A DNA stretch of 64,000 bases from Dirofilaria immitis (GCA_024305405.1 JAKNDB010000075.1:1257501-1321500); one strand, 5' to 3'; positions 12,080-25,334 are shown, counted from the stretch's first letter. Translations and numbers: made by a program. The notes: a model not told the origin generated them from the sequence alone.

Positions 12080-14879
12080 TAAAATGTGTAAATGTTGCTA
12101 ATACCACCAATTCATTTATTAACGAAATTTCTTTTTAAAACATTTTTATTAATATAACAATTAATATTTTAAAATTATTAAAATTTATTTATTTCTTTTT
12201 TTTCTAATAAAATATTTCATAATTTCATTAAAACAAATTTTTTCAAAAAAAAAAAAAATGTCAAACGAAAAAGAAAAACGGTAAAAATGCGACAAAATTA
12301 AATTGACCTAAATTATTCTTTTTCAGCAAAAACGTAGCGAATAAATTATATACGTTTTCATTTAACAAACAGCAGAAACAAAAAAAAAAAAAAAAGATAA
12401 AAATTCATTTTCCATCTCTTTTCCTCTCTTCATCCTTCATCATCATCATCATTATCATTATCATTCATTATCATTATCATTATTATCATCATCATCATCA
12501 TCATCATCACACCACTATCATCACTATCACCGCTACCTTCACCTCATTCATTTTTGCCCATTTTTAATCATTCATTTATCATTTCATTTCAAAAATGCGT
12601 AAAGATTTTTAAAGCGAAAAATTTTTTTTTTTTTTTTGTTAACCAATTTTGAACTAATGATAATGTTTTTGTTTTTTTTCTTTTAAATTCATTACAATAC
12701 ATATATATATATAATGTATGTGTATGTGTGTATGTATGTATGTATATATGTATCACGTGTATGTACACGTAATGAAACATACATGACATACATATTGAAT
12801 ATATTTATTAAATAATATGTATCATTCTTTTTTAAAAATATAATTATTAATAAATATAGAATGAATAAAAGAATATAACTGATAAATGATAATTTAATCT
12901 AATCTATTAGAATATAATCATTATGATAACAATTATATATATATATATTTTTCTTAAATTTATAATTTTATCCAATTTATTAAGATAATTATTATCATTA
13001 TCACTGATTATTTTATCATTTAATAATTTATGAATACGGTAGAATAGTATCGAAAATATGAAAACGAATATATTAAAAGTTAGTATAATTTAAAATTTAT
13101 TTACAGTCTAACGAAATGAATATGGTAATTTGCTTTTTGAGGCAATTAGATCATTTAGTGATAAAATTATATTTTATCATTATAGGAAATATCTGATATG
13201 AAATTATATTGATTTGTTAATAAGGCTTTGTTAGATATTTTTGATAGAATTAAATAATTATCTTATCACAATTTTTCATTTCTCTTTTTTTTTTTCTTCA
13301 AATGCCAGGCAAATCTCTTATAATATGTTATTAAAGAAGTTAAGAACTTTGGAAAAAAAATGTGCGAAAATTTTATTCATCGAATATACAAAAAATGTTA
13401 AATCTTTTTTGATAAGATTATCAATAATTGTACGTACTGATAATCAAATATATCAATAATTCTATATATTAGTAATTAAATATAATCTGATAAATATTTA
13501 TTTATAAAAGAATTTAAGAAATATGTGTATAAGTAACGATTATAGTATTAGTTTAAATAATTGAAAATTTAAAATTTTAAAATTTAAATTTTAACGATAA
13601 AATCAGATTTATTATCAATTTATCATATATCGATTTATCGTATATTGATAATATTACCAATTATAATTTACTCATTTACTCAAATATTTATTTTTTGTAA
13701 ACGTATATTTACTTAAATACTTTATTGATTGAAAATAGAATTTTAGCATTTAGTTTTATGTTCATTATTTGATATTTATACAAATGATAATATAATTTAA
13801 AATCGTGACAGCAGCATACTTTATAGTTAATACATTTATTTATTCAATTTAATTTTATGATAAATGCTTAATCATTTGTTAGCTTCCGATAAGAACCGGT
13901 TTTCAATTCACGTTTTTTTTTTCTTTTTTTTCTTTTTTTTAACGATTAAGCTGATCGATCGTTATAGTTTCCTATCTATTAATTTGATAATCAAGTTTTT
14001 AGAACAAAAACATTTGTTCAAATGACAACAAAAATTTCAATAAATATTTTTCGTGGACATATTTATGGAATTAAAAAAACTTGTTGCTTTTTTTCTTTTT
14101 TTTTAGAATTACTATATAGAAAATGGAATATGAAATGATAAGGAATGATTATTTTGATAAATAAGCATTTTATCAATAATTTTAGGCTTGCAATTGAAAT
14201 AAACTTTACATATATATTTCATTAAATTGTTAAAATTTAATCAAACAAATTCATAGCAAACCCAAGCAAATCATTCATTTTACAAATGAACAAATGCGAA
14301 CAATCAAAAAAAAAAATACGCAAATCGCAAATCGTAAATCATAAATTCTAACAGTAAATATGAGGAAAAAAATGTGAGAAAAATAGGAAAAAAAAGAAAT
14401 GAAAGAAATGAAAATGGAAATGGAAGTGGAAATGGAATTTAGTAAATCAGAAATTAATTAAGCATAAATTATTATCTGATATTATTGATATGTTAAAAAT
14501 AGAATTGTTGAAAACAAAAAATTTCATTTCTAAGAATAGATTTTAGTTACTCGATAATAATTACTAATCTATTCCCGACATATCTTTATATATATTAAAT
14601 AATTTAATGAAGTATAGACAAATTGGGTAAGGGTAAGAAAGAAGGGATTAGAAGAGAAATAAAAATAAGCCAAGAAATGAGAAGTACTTCTCTAAATGCA
14701 TTTTCTCTTTTAGAGCTAAGCTCTTCATATAAATAACCAATCATCATTCTCAAATGAAAGTTAATAATGATTACGATAGATATCGCTTACTTTAAAGCAA
14801 TTTGATGTTCTGTTTTTTTTTTTTTCCTCATTACATTATATATATATTTGGGTAATTAAACCGTCAAATATCATTGCTT

Positions 14880-14912
<33 letters not shown>

Positions 14913-15131
14913 GTTAAATAAATACGTGTACGTACGTCATACGTGCACGTAGATGCATTTAAATATATTGAAACGTGCATTTATAAAATAAGACGAAATA
15001 TTTAATCGTTTTCATTATGTCGGCAATATTTTTAATATAAGTTAATGACATTTTTATTGCTTTTAAAAGCTGTAAAAACTTAAGTCGTATCATCACAGTG
15101 TAACGCAAAATTTTACGCAGCAATGAAGGTT
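12080..15131. other. AT-rich DNA with short microsatellites, no gene recognised
   Basis: Contains ATC repeats (12436-12515), a TATG/TG run (12714-12752), a perfect TA run (about 14882-14910) and ACGT-rich palindromic words (14926-14952). A 15-base SL1-like match is described under findings. ORFs are simple-sequence readings. Confidence 0.7.
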
Positions 15132-15277
15132 ACATATATATGTATATATGTGTGTATGTATGTGTGTGTGTATATGTATATGTATATGTATATATGTGTG
15201 TGTGTGTATGTATGTGTGTATGTGTGTATGTATGTTTGTATGTGTGTAGGTGGTAGTATATGTATGTGTGTGGGTGT
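15132..15277 (+). repeat. TG/TATG microsatellite
   Basis: TGTATG and TATATG units over about 145 bp. Confidence 0.9.
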
Positions 15278-15462
15278 GCTTAGAGGAGAGCAATGTCAAT
15301 CGCTCATTATTTGTCAAAATTTAGTCTTGTATTGGTTGTGGAATGGGTGTGGCGCCGAATATGAAAGCATAAACTCCGCCTGTCGCATTGCTGGCGGCCA
15401 GTGATAGTGTCGGGACTGACTGACTCGTCCCGTTTCACTCATAGAACGTCGATCTCGAATAA
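15278..15462. other. GC-richer, repeat-free island
   Basis: Unlike its flanks, this holds several CpG words (GGCGCC, CGCCTGTCGC, GGCGGCC) and a hairpin: CGGGAC (15411-15416) and GTCCCG (15427-15432) with a 10-base loop. One + frame is open from the preceding microsatellite to 15404 but shows no domain I know. It could be a promoter or enhancer element, an exon of an unseen gene, or the anchor sequence between two microsatellites. Confidence 0.45.
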
Positions 15463-15548
15463 CCCATCCATCCATCCATCTATCCATCTATCCATCCATC
15501 TATCCATCTATCCATCCATCTATCCATCCATCCATCCAGCTGTCCATC
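15463..15548 (+). repeat. CCAT/CTAT tetranucleotide microsatellite
   Basis: About 20 units of CCAT with regular TATC variants. It translates as Pro-Ser-Ile-His, a pure repeat ORF. Confidence 0.95.
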
Positions 15549-15549
15549 T

Positions 15550-16165
15550 TATTCATTCATCCAATCATTGTCATCGTTATGACCATTATCATAATTATTA
15601 TCATCATTATCATTAGCATTATTGTCATTATAATTCATTATTAATTATTTATTATTAGTAACATTATTATTATTATTATTATTATTGTTAATTTATTATT
15701 ATCGTTGTCATTATTATTTACTGTGGTTATTATTTCCAACTATTATTATTTATCATTAGCTATTATTATCAATCATTGTTATTTTTAATTTCTATTATTT
15801 ATATTTTTAGTTATCATAAAAATAATTATTATTTATTATTGTTAGCTATTATTATTATTATTTACCATTGCAATTATTGCTATTATTATTATTATTATTT
15901 ACGATTAACAATTATTGCCAGTTATTATTATTTTTAATTTCTATTATTTATTATTTTCAATTGTTATAATAATTATTATTAATTATTGCCAACAGTTATT
16001 ATTATTATTATCATTATTAGAAATTATTATCATCATTATTACTACTATTATTATTATTACCATTATGACTATTATTATTACCAGTATTACTGTTATTACT
16101 GCCAATAGCATTATTATTAGTAATTATTACTGTTGCTTCCTTACCATAATATTGTTATGCTGATC
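15550..16165 (+). repeat. ATT-rich microsatellite cluster
   Basis: Long interrupted (ATT)n arrays with ATC, GTT and ACT variants. A perfect 8-bp hairpin, AGTTGTTG/CAACAACT with loop TTAT, lies just beyond it at 16201-16220. Confidence 0.85.
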
Positions 16166-16220
16166 GTTGCTTAAATTATTGCCATTACTGTAATCATAGT
16201 AGTTGTTGTTATCAACAACT

Positions 16221-19200
16221 CTCATTACCTTTTCTTAAAATCATGCCAATCATTATCGTAAAAATTATCAATTGTTCAAAAAATTCCCTCAATCTCTCCT
16301 AATGTTTTCCATCTTCTTTCGCCTTCTCTTCTCTCTTATCATAACATTATATCTTTATGTGCTTTCAATTCTTCATTAAAAATTATAATCAAATATTTCG
16401 GAATTTCATAAAACAATGATAATAAGTGATATTTCATACATCTCTTAGTACTAACTTTCTTCTATTAAAATATTTTCAAATTAACATACAAACATACATA
16501 CATTATTGTAATGTCTAACAGATTATTACGGTATACATATATATATATATATACTAATGAATCGAGAATAAATTTGTTATGATAAGTAAGTATAGTGATT
16601 GTAATGATATTACATTTTGATGAATGTTAAACAAATGATCAGTTGAATATATAGAAATTGTTCATTTTCAATGGCTAATGATAAATTGCTATTAGCAGAT
16701 TTTTACATCTTTTCTAAAAATCGTTTAATTTATTCCCAATCTTGTAATCATAAATTTAAATGATGCTACGAATTTTTCTACATCTTTTAGCATTATATTC
16801 TTTTTTTTCCATAACATTTTAAATCATTCATATATCTTCTGAACATTATTCTGCTAATTCATTCATTTACTAATTAGCTTAATTTGAATCCGATAATTAG
16901 ATGAAGAAGAACATAAATATTGTATTACTATGATTTCTTGAATATATCATAGATATTTTTTGTTCTATAACAAAGTTATATGTTATAATAACTTTAATGA
17001 AAAATTTTTCTAACAAATATCTGTGGGCAATCCGGAATTCTCAAAAATTTTAGTATCATAATATACTTCATATCCATTGCTGCTATTATTAATCACTATC
17101 AACTAGCATCTTATCATAATTCAGCACTGTATACAAGAATTAATTTAATCTATCATTCTTATCATAATTCGATACTATCTATAAGAGTTAATCTAATCTA
17201 TAATTCGATACTGTATATGAGAATTAGTCGATATATATCGCCAATTTATTCATATATTGATAAAAATCGGCGAAAATTTTTGATACATATATTTTTCGAT
17301 TTTTTTTTCCGACCCATATGTACAGGTAATATATGTATATGCATAGATCATAGGTATGTGTAAAAAAAAAAAAAAGAACTTGTTTTTCCTAACTTTTTTT
17401 TCCATGTAATTTATGATATTTTGTTATTTTTGTCCCTTTTTTCGTCCTTTATTCCTTCCCTCCCATATTTCTCTCTCATTTATGTCAAAAAATTTTTGAA
17501 TACTTTTGAGGTACAACAAATGGATGGATGACTTTACAAAAAAGTGCTAATTACATTAGATGACGTTACTATTACAAAAGACACAGGTGACATTACTAAA
17601 ACACAGATTAAACATTATGTAAAGTTATCATTAATGTCATCATATACTTATTGATAAGGAAAAACTAGCCTACACAAAAATATACCTGTCATATTATAAT
17701 ATGAATTATTTCGACGCTTTTTTTTCCATGATGTTACTTTTTTTTTCTGTAAATTGACGTGAATGAATATATGTTAACTAAAAATGAAATGGATTTTACG
17801 CGTAATTGTATTAACAATATTTATTTAGTATTTGAAATTAAAATTCAAATTTAATTTAAAAACTAATTTCTTAATGCTAATCTTTATCGCTAATTTCAAT
17901 TTTTCTTTTTCTTTCTTTTTATTAATATTAGAATTGATTTTTTTAATTAAAGCGAAACGGTTTAAATTGATCAAATGACATTTATTAAAGTATAGCAATT
18001 AAATCAAACAATTGCTTCGATAAATTTTGGTCATCAAAATTTACTATACAATCTTCAAAAGGGAGCTAAATTCATTTCAATTTTCAAATATTTGCTTGCT
18101 CTATTAACATTGTCCGTGGTAAGCAGCTTTAATTTACCTATCATAATGTACTCCATACTCCTCATATATATATATACATATATATATATGTATATATATA
18201 TTTATATTTATATATATTCCTCTACTTATAAGACACATCACTTTCAGTAAACAATACCTTTGCATTAATTCAACACAATTTCATCAACTCTCTTCTTCAA
18301 TCATCTATTCTTCGTTTAAGCAAGAAAAAAAAAAGAAATTTCGCTTAAATTTTTAAATGTCATCATCATCATCATCTAGTTAGTTAGCAATGAATTCGTC
18401 GTCGTTTTTTTTTCCTCTTTGTAACAAGGAAGTTTATTCAATATTTACCAAAAAAAAGGAGAAAAAAAGGAACTGAAAAAAGAAAACAAAAGTAAAATAT
18501 ATTTCCTTTTTAAGTTAAAAAAAATGTAAAATTTCTTCGAATAAATAAATTAATATTTAAATTTACAAAAAAAAGATTTTTAAGAAAAACTAATTTTTTT
18601 TTCCAAATTACAAAAAACTATAAACTAATTTATCATAAAATTTTTTATGTTTTTTTTTTTGTTAAATATTATCGTCAATTTCTTATTTGTAATTTTTGTC
18701 GGTATAATTTGAAAATAAAAAAAAGAAAAAGGAAAGAGAAAAAGATGAAATTTTTTTTTTTTTTTTTGCAATACACTTCGAATGATATTCATTCATTTTG
18801 CTATATAACATTAAAGGATAATTGTATGAAAATGTTAAACGAGGAATACTTGAAATCTATCTATATCATTCTTTCAATCAGACGGTAGTCAACATCTGCT
18901 TATTTCTCTTCATTTCAATTCAATTCAATTCCCATCAAAGAGAAAAGAAGGCGAAAAGAAGAAGAAGAAGAAAGTGAAGAAAAAGGAGAGAATGAATGAA
19001 TATATTATTATTCTTCAATTATACTTTCTGTTTCTCGCATATTTCAATCCTCTTCTCTCTATTCCTCATCTTCTTTTATATATTCAATTCTTATCAATTA
19101 TATAAAATTATTATATAGTTCATCACATCTTTGACAAATTCATTTTATCACTTAGCTTAAAAGATTATGAAATAGTAATAATAATAATAATAATATTCTC

Positions 19201-20960
19201 GTTATGTACGCCGCAACAGTAATGTTATAAAAGATAGGCATCACAAAATCCTATGGTAGATTTGTTTTCAACTATGGAAATATAATTTGCATAGTTACAT
19301 TAACCATGTTGTATATATATGTATGTTATGACACGTCATACATGGTAAATGCATACGTCAATTACGTTACATATGTATCTACTACGTCAGTAACATTGGT
19401 TTGAAACTATATTCTCAACTTTAAATAACATGGACACTTCTTATTATGATTATTTTACGAAGAAATGTTCGACCTATTTATGCCACATAATAGATAGGTA
19501 AGTATTAAATTGTTCAAAACATTAAATGTAAGTTAAAAAGTATTTAATATAATACAAGATGTTAGCTTATACATTTGTTGTTATCAAATGGAAATGATAT
19601 GATTGATTGAAGAAATGTATATCAATGATATCCTATCTTATACCATTTGTGCTACTTGTATTTTATGATGATAAGCCTAGTTAGTGTGCCACTAAACGTG
19701 AATGTTACAAGATAAGATTTCCTTAATCAATCAAAATTACGAATGATCTATTGATGATAATGCAATTCAGCACATTATACCAGCTTTCTTTCCGAGTATA
19801 ATCTTATCGGGAATTATTTACAATACTTTATCAGAAAATCAATCTGTCTAATTAATTTTGGTTAATCAAAATCGAAAAGGTTGTAATACTTGAGGTCATC
19901 TAAATTTTTCTTTTTTTTACTCGAATAATTGTATTACAACTTTACACTGTTTACAATTTTTGAAATGAAAAGTCAAGTCCGCTTTATCCGAACTTCATTT
20001 TGCCTATCATTTATTTAGTATTTTCTACATCATCGTCTTCTTATTTGCTTATTTACTTACAGTAAGATAAGAAACATTATTCGTAATTCATTGCACGCTA
20101 TATTTCCTTGAATATATATTAAGCTAGACTGATTGGTAAATATCAAAAGAATTATAGCCTATTAAAAAAAAAAAAAAGAACTTTTCAAGAAAATTATTTT
20201 ATTAGCATTGACTGACTTATCCTATTTATGCACTAAATCGTTAAGATATTTTAGCATTTCATTAAATTAATATCATATGCGTTTTTTAATTACAATTATT
20301 CAAAAAAAATAACTTAAGCAAATATTATCTTAATATCTTTCGCAAAAATGCTATGTTAATTCCTTTCATGAAAAATTCTTTGATAATTTGATTAGAATGT
20401 AAAACACATAGTAATTGTTTGTTTAATTTAACATGAATTGTTATTAGAAAAAGAAATAAATTGATTACTATTATTACTCAAATATTTTGTTATAATTAAA
20501 AATGAAAATATATCTTTTTTTTTCTTGCAAAAGACTAAACAGGAAATAGATCATTGTTGAAAATGATTTAAATTAAATATCGATGAATCAGTTGCGATAG
20601 ATGTGATGTACAGTTACCTAAGGCACTTATTTCATATAATTCATGATAATTATAAAAACTAATTAAAATTCTTCCCAAATTATTATATTTAATGCTTACA
20701 GATGTGTATCTATCAATTAAATTTATTTCATTTTATTTTTAAAATGAAGGAGAAAACAATTTAGATGTTGAAAATATTTTAAATTACATAAGAATGAAAT
20801 AAATGAACCGATAATAATCATTCTTTTCCATCATGTTTATTCGCATTCTATTAAATTTTTCATTTTCAACTGCTCATATTTACAGGAATTTTGTCTTGCT
20901 ATAGCTATAAAATATTTAATTTAAAGTGATTTCTTTACAATAATATTTAATTATCATAAC
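16221..20960. other. AT-rich DNA, no gene recognised
   Basis: Few tandem repeats apart from TA/TATA words near 18165-18216. Moderately complex AT-rich sequence at 17500-17700 and 19200-20140 contains TGACGT-like and TACGTCA words but no ORF over 60 codons. Distal regulatory DNA of the SALL gene is possible but not shown. Confidence 0.6.
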
Positions 20961-20971
20961 CAGCCAAATGA

Positions 20972-21133
20972 TCATGTTGAACTGTAACAGGCCAATAGTA
21001 CAACTTCCATACCTGGCGATTGATTTGTCAGATAAGTTGTTGCACATTCCTTTAACGGTTTCCATCTTCCATGGCCACAGCCATCTTTCATGGCCATGAT
21101 CTTGCTATCTATACGAATCAAAATGCCATTCAT
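20972..21133 (-). CDS. Unrecognised 53-codon ORF in a complexity island
   Basis: Reading the minus strand from ATG at 21133 to TGA at 20972 gives 53 residues of balanced composition, including MKDGCGHGRWKPLKEC and LTNQSPGMEVVLLACYSST. This is unlike the Ile/Lys/Asn-rich ORFs elsewhere. There is an in-frame TGA two codons before the ATG and no convincing acceptor upstream, so if coding it is complete or a relic. The + strand is also open here for 43 codons from 20968. I do not recognise either product. The island (about 20960-21180) also holds a perfect palindrome TCATGGCCATGA at 21088-21099. It may equally be regulatory DNA. Confidence 0.2.
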   Translation of the reverse strand: MNGILIRIDSKIMAMKDGCGHGRWKPLKECATTYLTNQSPGMEVVLLACYSST

Positions 21134-21180
21134 GGGATCTCACCATTGCATTTCCTCTTTGCCGTTAAATTTTCAGAAAA

Positions 21181-22729
21181 ATAGATAAAAAAATAAAATA
21201 AAGTAGTAGCCTGAAATATTATGGATAGAATAATAATAAAAATTACAGAATTAGATAAATATTTTTAATGATTGTAATATTTATCAATTCGCTATCATTG
21301 ACATTCTATCAATAACAAATCCATTATTTTCATATCGCAACTAATAATCATTCAAGTATAGTTTCAAAATTATTCTTTTTTTTGTATCATGTTTATATTA
21401 TATTTTGGGCTAAAAAAACAATTAATATTAAAATGGAATGAATGTTTCCTTTTCTTCGTATGCACATAAATATTATTTGATTTATTTAAATATATTGTAA
21501 AAATAATCAGACATAGGAAAAACCATATAAATCTCGTATTTTACTGAAACAACAAAAAACAAATATTCATTTATTTGAAACTTTATTTATTTTTCACTTT
21601 CTTTTTATTTTCATTTTCAATTCAAACATTGAAATTTTATTCATAATTTACTACAAATATAAATATAAATATGAAAATAAAGTTTCAAATAAATGAGTAT
21701 TTAGCAAAATATAACAAATAATATATACTAATTTATTTATTTAAATTATTCCTCTCTTCATTTGTTAAATAAATATTAATTGTTTTTAGAAGTTTATCAA
21801 GCAAAAAAAAAAGGAAAATATATTGCAATAAGTTATTTTGCTTAGAATATAGTATTTATGAAATTTTTTAATAGGTTCTGTTTTGTCGTTTGTTTATTTT
21901 CCTAACGAATGTTTCAGTAGAAAACGTTCGAATGTTTTGATTTTTTGATCGACGAGTTGAGTAACAGTGAATAGACAAAGAAAAATATTTGATTTAATAA
22001 AATAATCAAAAATGTAATAAAATAAAGAAACAGCTTGATAAGTTTGTCGCTAATTTTATTTATTGACCTATATGAATCATTAAGAGCTATTGTTTACTTA
22101 TTTATTATGTCATTCTATTCGTTTGTTTACTTCCTATCAATCTTCTACACGGATAAAAGAAACCGAAATATTTAAATTCTTTGTTTAAAATTCATTCAGT
22201 AAACCACAAATGACATTTTGTTTTATCTTCGAAACAACGAAAAATTTTGCAAATTTTTGAAAATAATGGAAATTTATAGCTGTTGAATATTCTTGACGCA
22301 TTATTTATATTTTCGATGAAAAATTAATATTCCATACTGGCTGGTTTCTCCATTTCCCAAATATCATTTAGGAAGGCTAGGAAGGATAGAGGTCGTCCTT
22401 TTTTTTCTTTTTTCCGAGAAAAGAGTCAAAAGAATTTTTAACTGAAATATTGAAATTATGAAAAGATAAATTAGCTTCATAATAATTCTTTACTTAAATT
22501 ATAATTTGTCATTGTTATAGTTCAACGTCTTTTTCTCTCACACCTGCCATATTAAATCGAATCATTTACTGTTAAACGATGATAAAATAATGCTCATATA
22601 TATATATATAAATACACGTTGGAATAAAGTTTAAAAGAAAGGAATTTTTCTAGTATGATTGAAAGTCGGATAACTGAAACCAATAGATGATATTGATATT
22701 AATTGATGAGATTGGTACCTTAGTAGATA
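21181..22729. other. AT-rich DNA, no gene recognised
   Basis: Mostly single-copy AT-rich sequence without long repeats. No supported ORF or RNA gene. Confidence 0.6.
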
Positions 22730-23208
22730 GATATCACTCGATCATGCAACATACATAGCTCATTAGTCAAGTGTTGTTGGAGGTAATGGTGTTAGGAGTT
22801 GAAGATTTTCCTGCTTCTACTAATCCTTTTCTCTCAAGTGTTTCGCTTTTCATTTCACGACCCCGAACTTGAGGAGATAGGAAAAGGGGATAGGAGATAA
22901 AGGTAGAAAAGAGGAGGAGAAGAAGTTAGGAAAGAAAAATGATAAATGTCATCATCAGTCGATCCCGTTCATCATAGTTTGAAAATGTTTATAAAATGTT
23001 GCTTCGTTCCGTGTTTTTAGCTTTCATACTAATACAAACCAATTCTCTTTCTATTTCGTATATTTTACCTTTATTATGTTAATGATAATTATATTCGAAA
23101 TTTGCTAATAACTCTGTTTTGCATCGAAAAGCAAAATACTTTTCGTCAAATTCGTCACAATTAAAATTTAAATTTTCATCAAATTTTTACAAATTTTCAT
23201 CATTTCAG
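22730..23208 (+). promoter_or_regulatory. Candidate proximal promoter / outron of the SALL gene
   Basis: A stretch of higher sequence complexity directly upstream of the leader. It has a purine-rich block (about 22865-22940, GGAGATAGG-like repeats) and a TATA-like TATAAAA at 22990-22996. Tandem repeats are absent here, unlike most of the window. Position relative to exon 1 is the main argument; no experimentally known element is recognised. Confidence 0.4.
22990..22996 (+). promoter_or_regulatory. TATA-box-like TATAAAA
   Basis: TATAAAA lies about 215 bp upstream of the candidate leader acceptor, so transcription would start near 23020. TA-rich words are common in this DNA, and only the context favours this one. 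Confidence 0.3.
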
Positions 23209-23485
23209 GCAGTGTGCATAACGAAAAACAAAGAAATTTATAAGTGAAAATCAAATTCTGAACTAATTTCAACATTAATTTTGTTCATGCATAATTTTTA
23301 TGGTGGCTGCATTGCACAAATATTAAATAGGAATCAAATAATATCATATTGATAATTTGTACCGGTGAAAAAGGAAAGTGGATAAACTGACTGTATTACC
23401 GGAATCTGATGAACAGTTTGGGGTGCTGTATCCCGGGAACATCATTATCACCATCATCGATAGTAGTAGCAACACCAGTAATATC
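23209..23485 (+). promoter_or_regulatory. Putative 5' UTR / leader exon of the SALL gene
   Basis: A strong acceptor-like TTTCAG ends at 23208 after a pyrimidine- and AT-rich run, with no better acceptor between it and the coding ATG. In nematodes such a site at the 5' end of a gene would fit spliced-leader addition; in another animal it would be the acceptor of a leader intron. The segment contains short upstream ATG frames, for example around 23288 and 23299, that stop before the main ATG. They could lower translation. Transcript data would be needed to fix the 5' end. Confidence 0.45.
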
Positions 23486-23591
23486 ATGTCATCCACATCA
23501 TCTGGTTCCGTATCATCCCGACGGAAACAAGCAAAACCACAACGTCTTTCACACGAATCTGACCTTTGCTCTGATTCAACTATCACTAATG
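23486..23591 (+). CDS. sem-4: SALL exon 1: N-terminus with RRKQAKPQ NuRD-recruitment motif
   Basis: Encodes residues 1-35 plus the first base of codon 36. I chose ATG at 23486 because it is the first in-frame ATG after the in-frame TGA at 23366-23368. It puts RRKQAKPQ at residues 12-19, close to the N-terminus as in vertebrate SALL proteins, which begin MSRRKQAKPQ. In those proteins this short motif binds the NuRD histone deacetylase complex, so repression by NuRD is inferred here. The exon ends AAT G at a strong GTAAGT donor (23592), in phase 1. That phase matches exon 2, giving an ITNGHCDQ junction. The frame is also open for 36 codons upstream of the ATG without another ATG, so an upstream start through an unseen exon is not excluded. 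Confidence 0.85.
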
Positions 23592-24481
23592 GTAAGTATT
23601 TTTTAACATTGTCTGATGGTCATTTCGGTTTTATGTAATATTCAACATTAGTAAAAGGCATATGCTTGCTTGGTTTTTTTTCTTTAAAAATTTCAGTTTT
23701 TTTTTGCTTAAAAATAATTTAATATTTGAAAGAAAGAATTTCTTCGCATAATTTCAACAAATGTTTAAATATTTCAGTTTTGTTTTATTTTTTCTTAACT
23801 GATATTTATAAATTTTGCCTGATATCATTTGCTAATAATGATTTATTGATTAGTATCTTCTGTATCATTTTTATGTGTAAAGAAGCATAAAATTACAAAT
23901 TGTTAAAAATTGCTCCGTTCTAATTAACCAATTGCTAGATAATTCGTATCATTATCAATTATGCCATTATAGTTTTTTTTTTTTTCAACTTTGAAAAATA
24001 TTTACATCATAATATAAGTTCTTACTGTTATCATACAAAAATTAAATTTCAATAAAATTAAACCAAATGAATAATATTAATTTACGGAAATTATTATTAC
24101 AAATAGCTATTTCATTTAGCTTATTTTTCTTTTTTATTATTATTATCTTTTTTTTTTTTAATTTTGGAAGAATTTATAAATTTTTTTTCTTTTTAGATTA
24201 AATTTTATTTTATTTCATTTAATTCAAATTCAATAAATTATTCGTTTGAATTATTTGAAATTCTCATTTTTCAACTAAAATCAAATATATCGTAAATAAA
24301 ATCAAAAGAATATTCTAATATGAAATGATGCTATAAGCAATTAGAATATATATTATAGTTGCATATAAATGTTTCCAACAATAAATAACCAGTTTTTATC
24401 AATAATTCATTTCATCGATGTAACATTAGATAAATTGATGGATAATTTTATTTATTTATTCATATTTATATAAAATGTCTG

Positions 24482-24566
24482 TGTATATGTATATATATAT
24501 ATATGTGTGTATGTGTATGTGTGTGTATGTCTGTGTATGTGTGTGTATGTGTGTGTATGTATGTTT
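24482..24566 (+). repeat. TG/TATG microsatellite
   Basis: TA units pass into TGTATG. An ATATAT-rich partner lies near 24732-24760. AATAACCAGTTTTTATCA flanks it on both sides (24384 and 24694), which suggests an old duplication. Confidence 0.85.
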
Positions 24567-25312
24567 ATGTAAGATGTCCGGAATAAAAATTAAAATGGAA
24601 AGAGTGAATAATAAATATATACACAAAATATCTATAAATATGTATAATAAATATATAGGAATTTTATATCGACCGATAAACGGGCAAAACAAAAATAACC
24701 AGTTTTTATCAGTAATCAGTTGGTGTGAAACATACATATATATATATATATATATGTATGTTTGAAGTTGATTACTTGTCATAAATTATTTTGTTTCCAA
24801 ATAATTTAATGAGCTATGATATTTTACGAAAAGTTCCTTTCTTTTTTTTTTTTTTTGCTCTCTCTCTCTCTCTTTTATTGCACCATTTCATATATTATTT
24901 TAATTGCTTATTCTTTTCGTCTCTCTTTTTTTTTCCCATCGAAAAGTAATGTTGCGAATTTGTAAAATTTTTAACTTACTTCGTTTCTTTTTGCCTTTTT
25001 TTTTTTTTGTCTTCGTCAACTTCTTCTCTTTTTATTTAATTAATTTTTGAGTAATTTTAGCAAAAATTTTTACAATTCTTTTTTTTTTTTCGTATTTATA
25101 TTAAATTTTTATTTGTTTAATTTATTAGTATATGTTAGGAATGAAATTGTAAAATGAAAAAAATTTTTTGTTCATAGAAATATTTACGAATATTTGAATT
25201 AAATTTATGAAACATTTTTAAATTTAATAATTTGAAATTGAAATGAAATGTAATTTAATAGTATAAACTTTTTTTTCAAATTTAGAAATGATATTATTAG
25301 TTTTATCGATTA

Positions 25313-25334
25313 ATCGATCGATCGATCGATCGAT
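25313..25334. repeat. ATCG tetranucleotide run
   Basis: Five to six ATCG units, a self-complementary CpG-bearing repeat unusual in this CpG-poor DNA. Confidence 0.9.
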
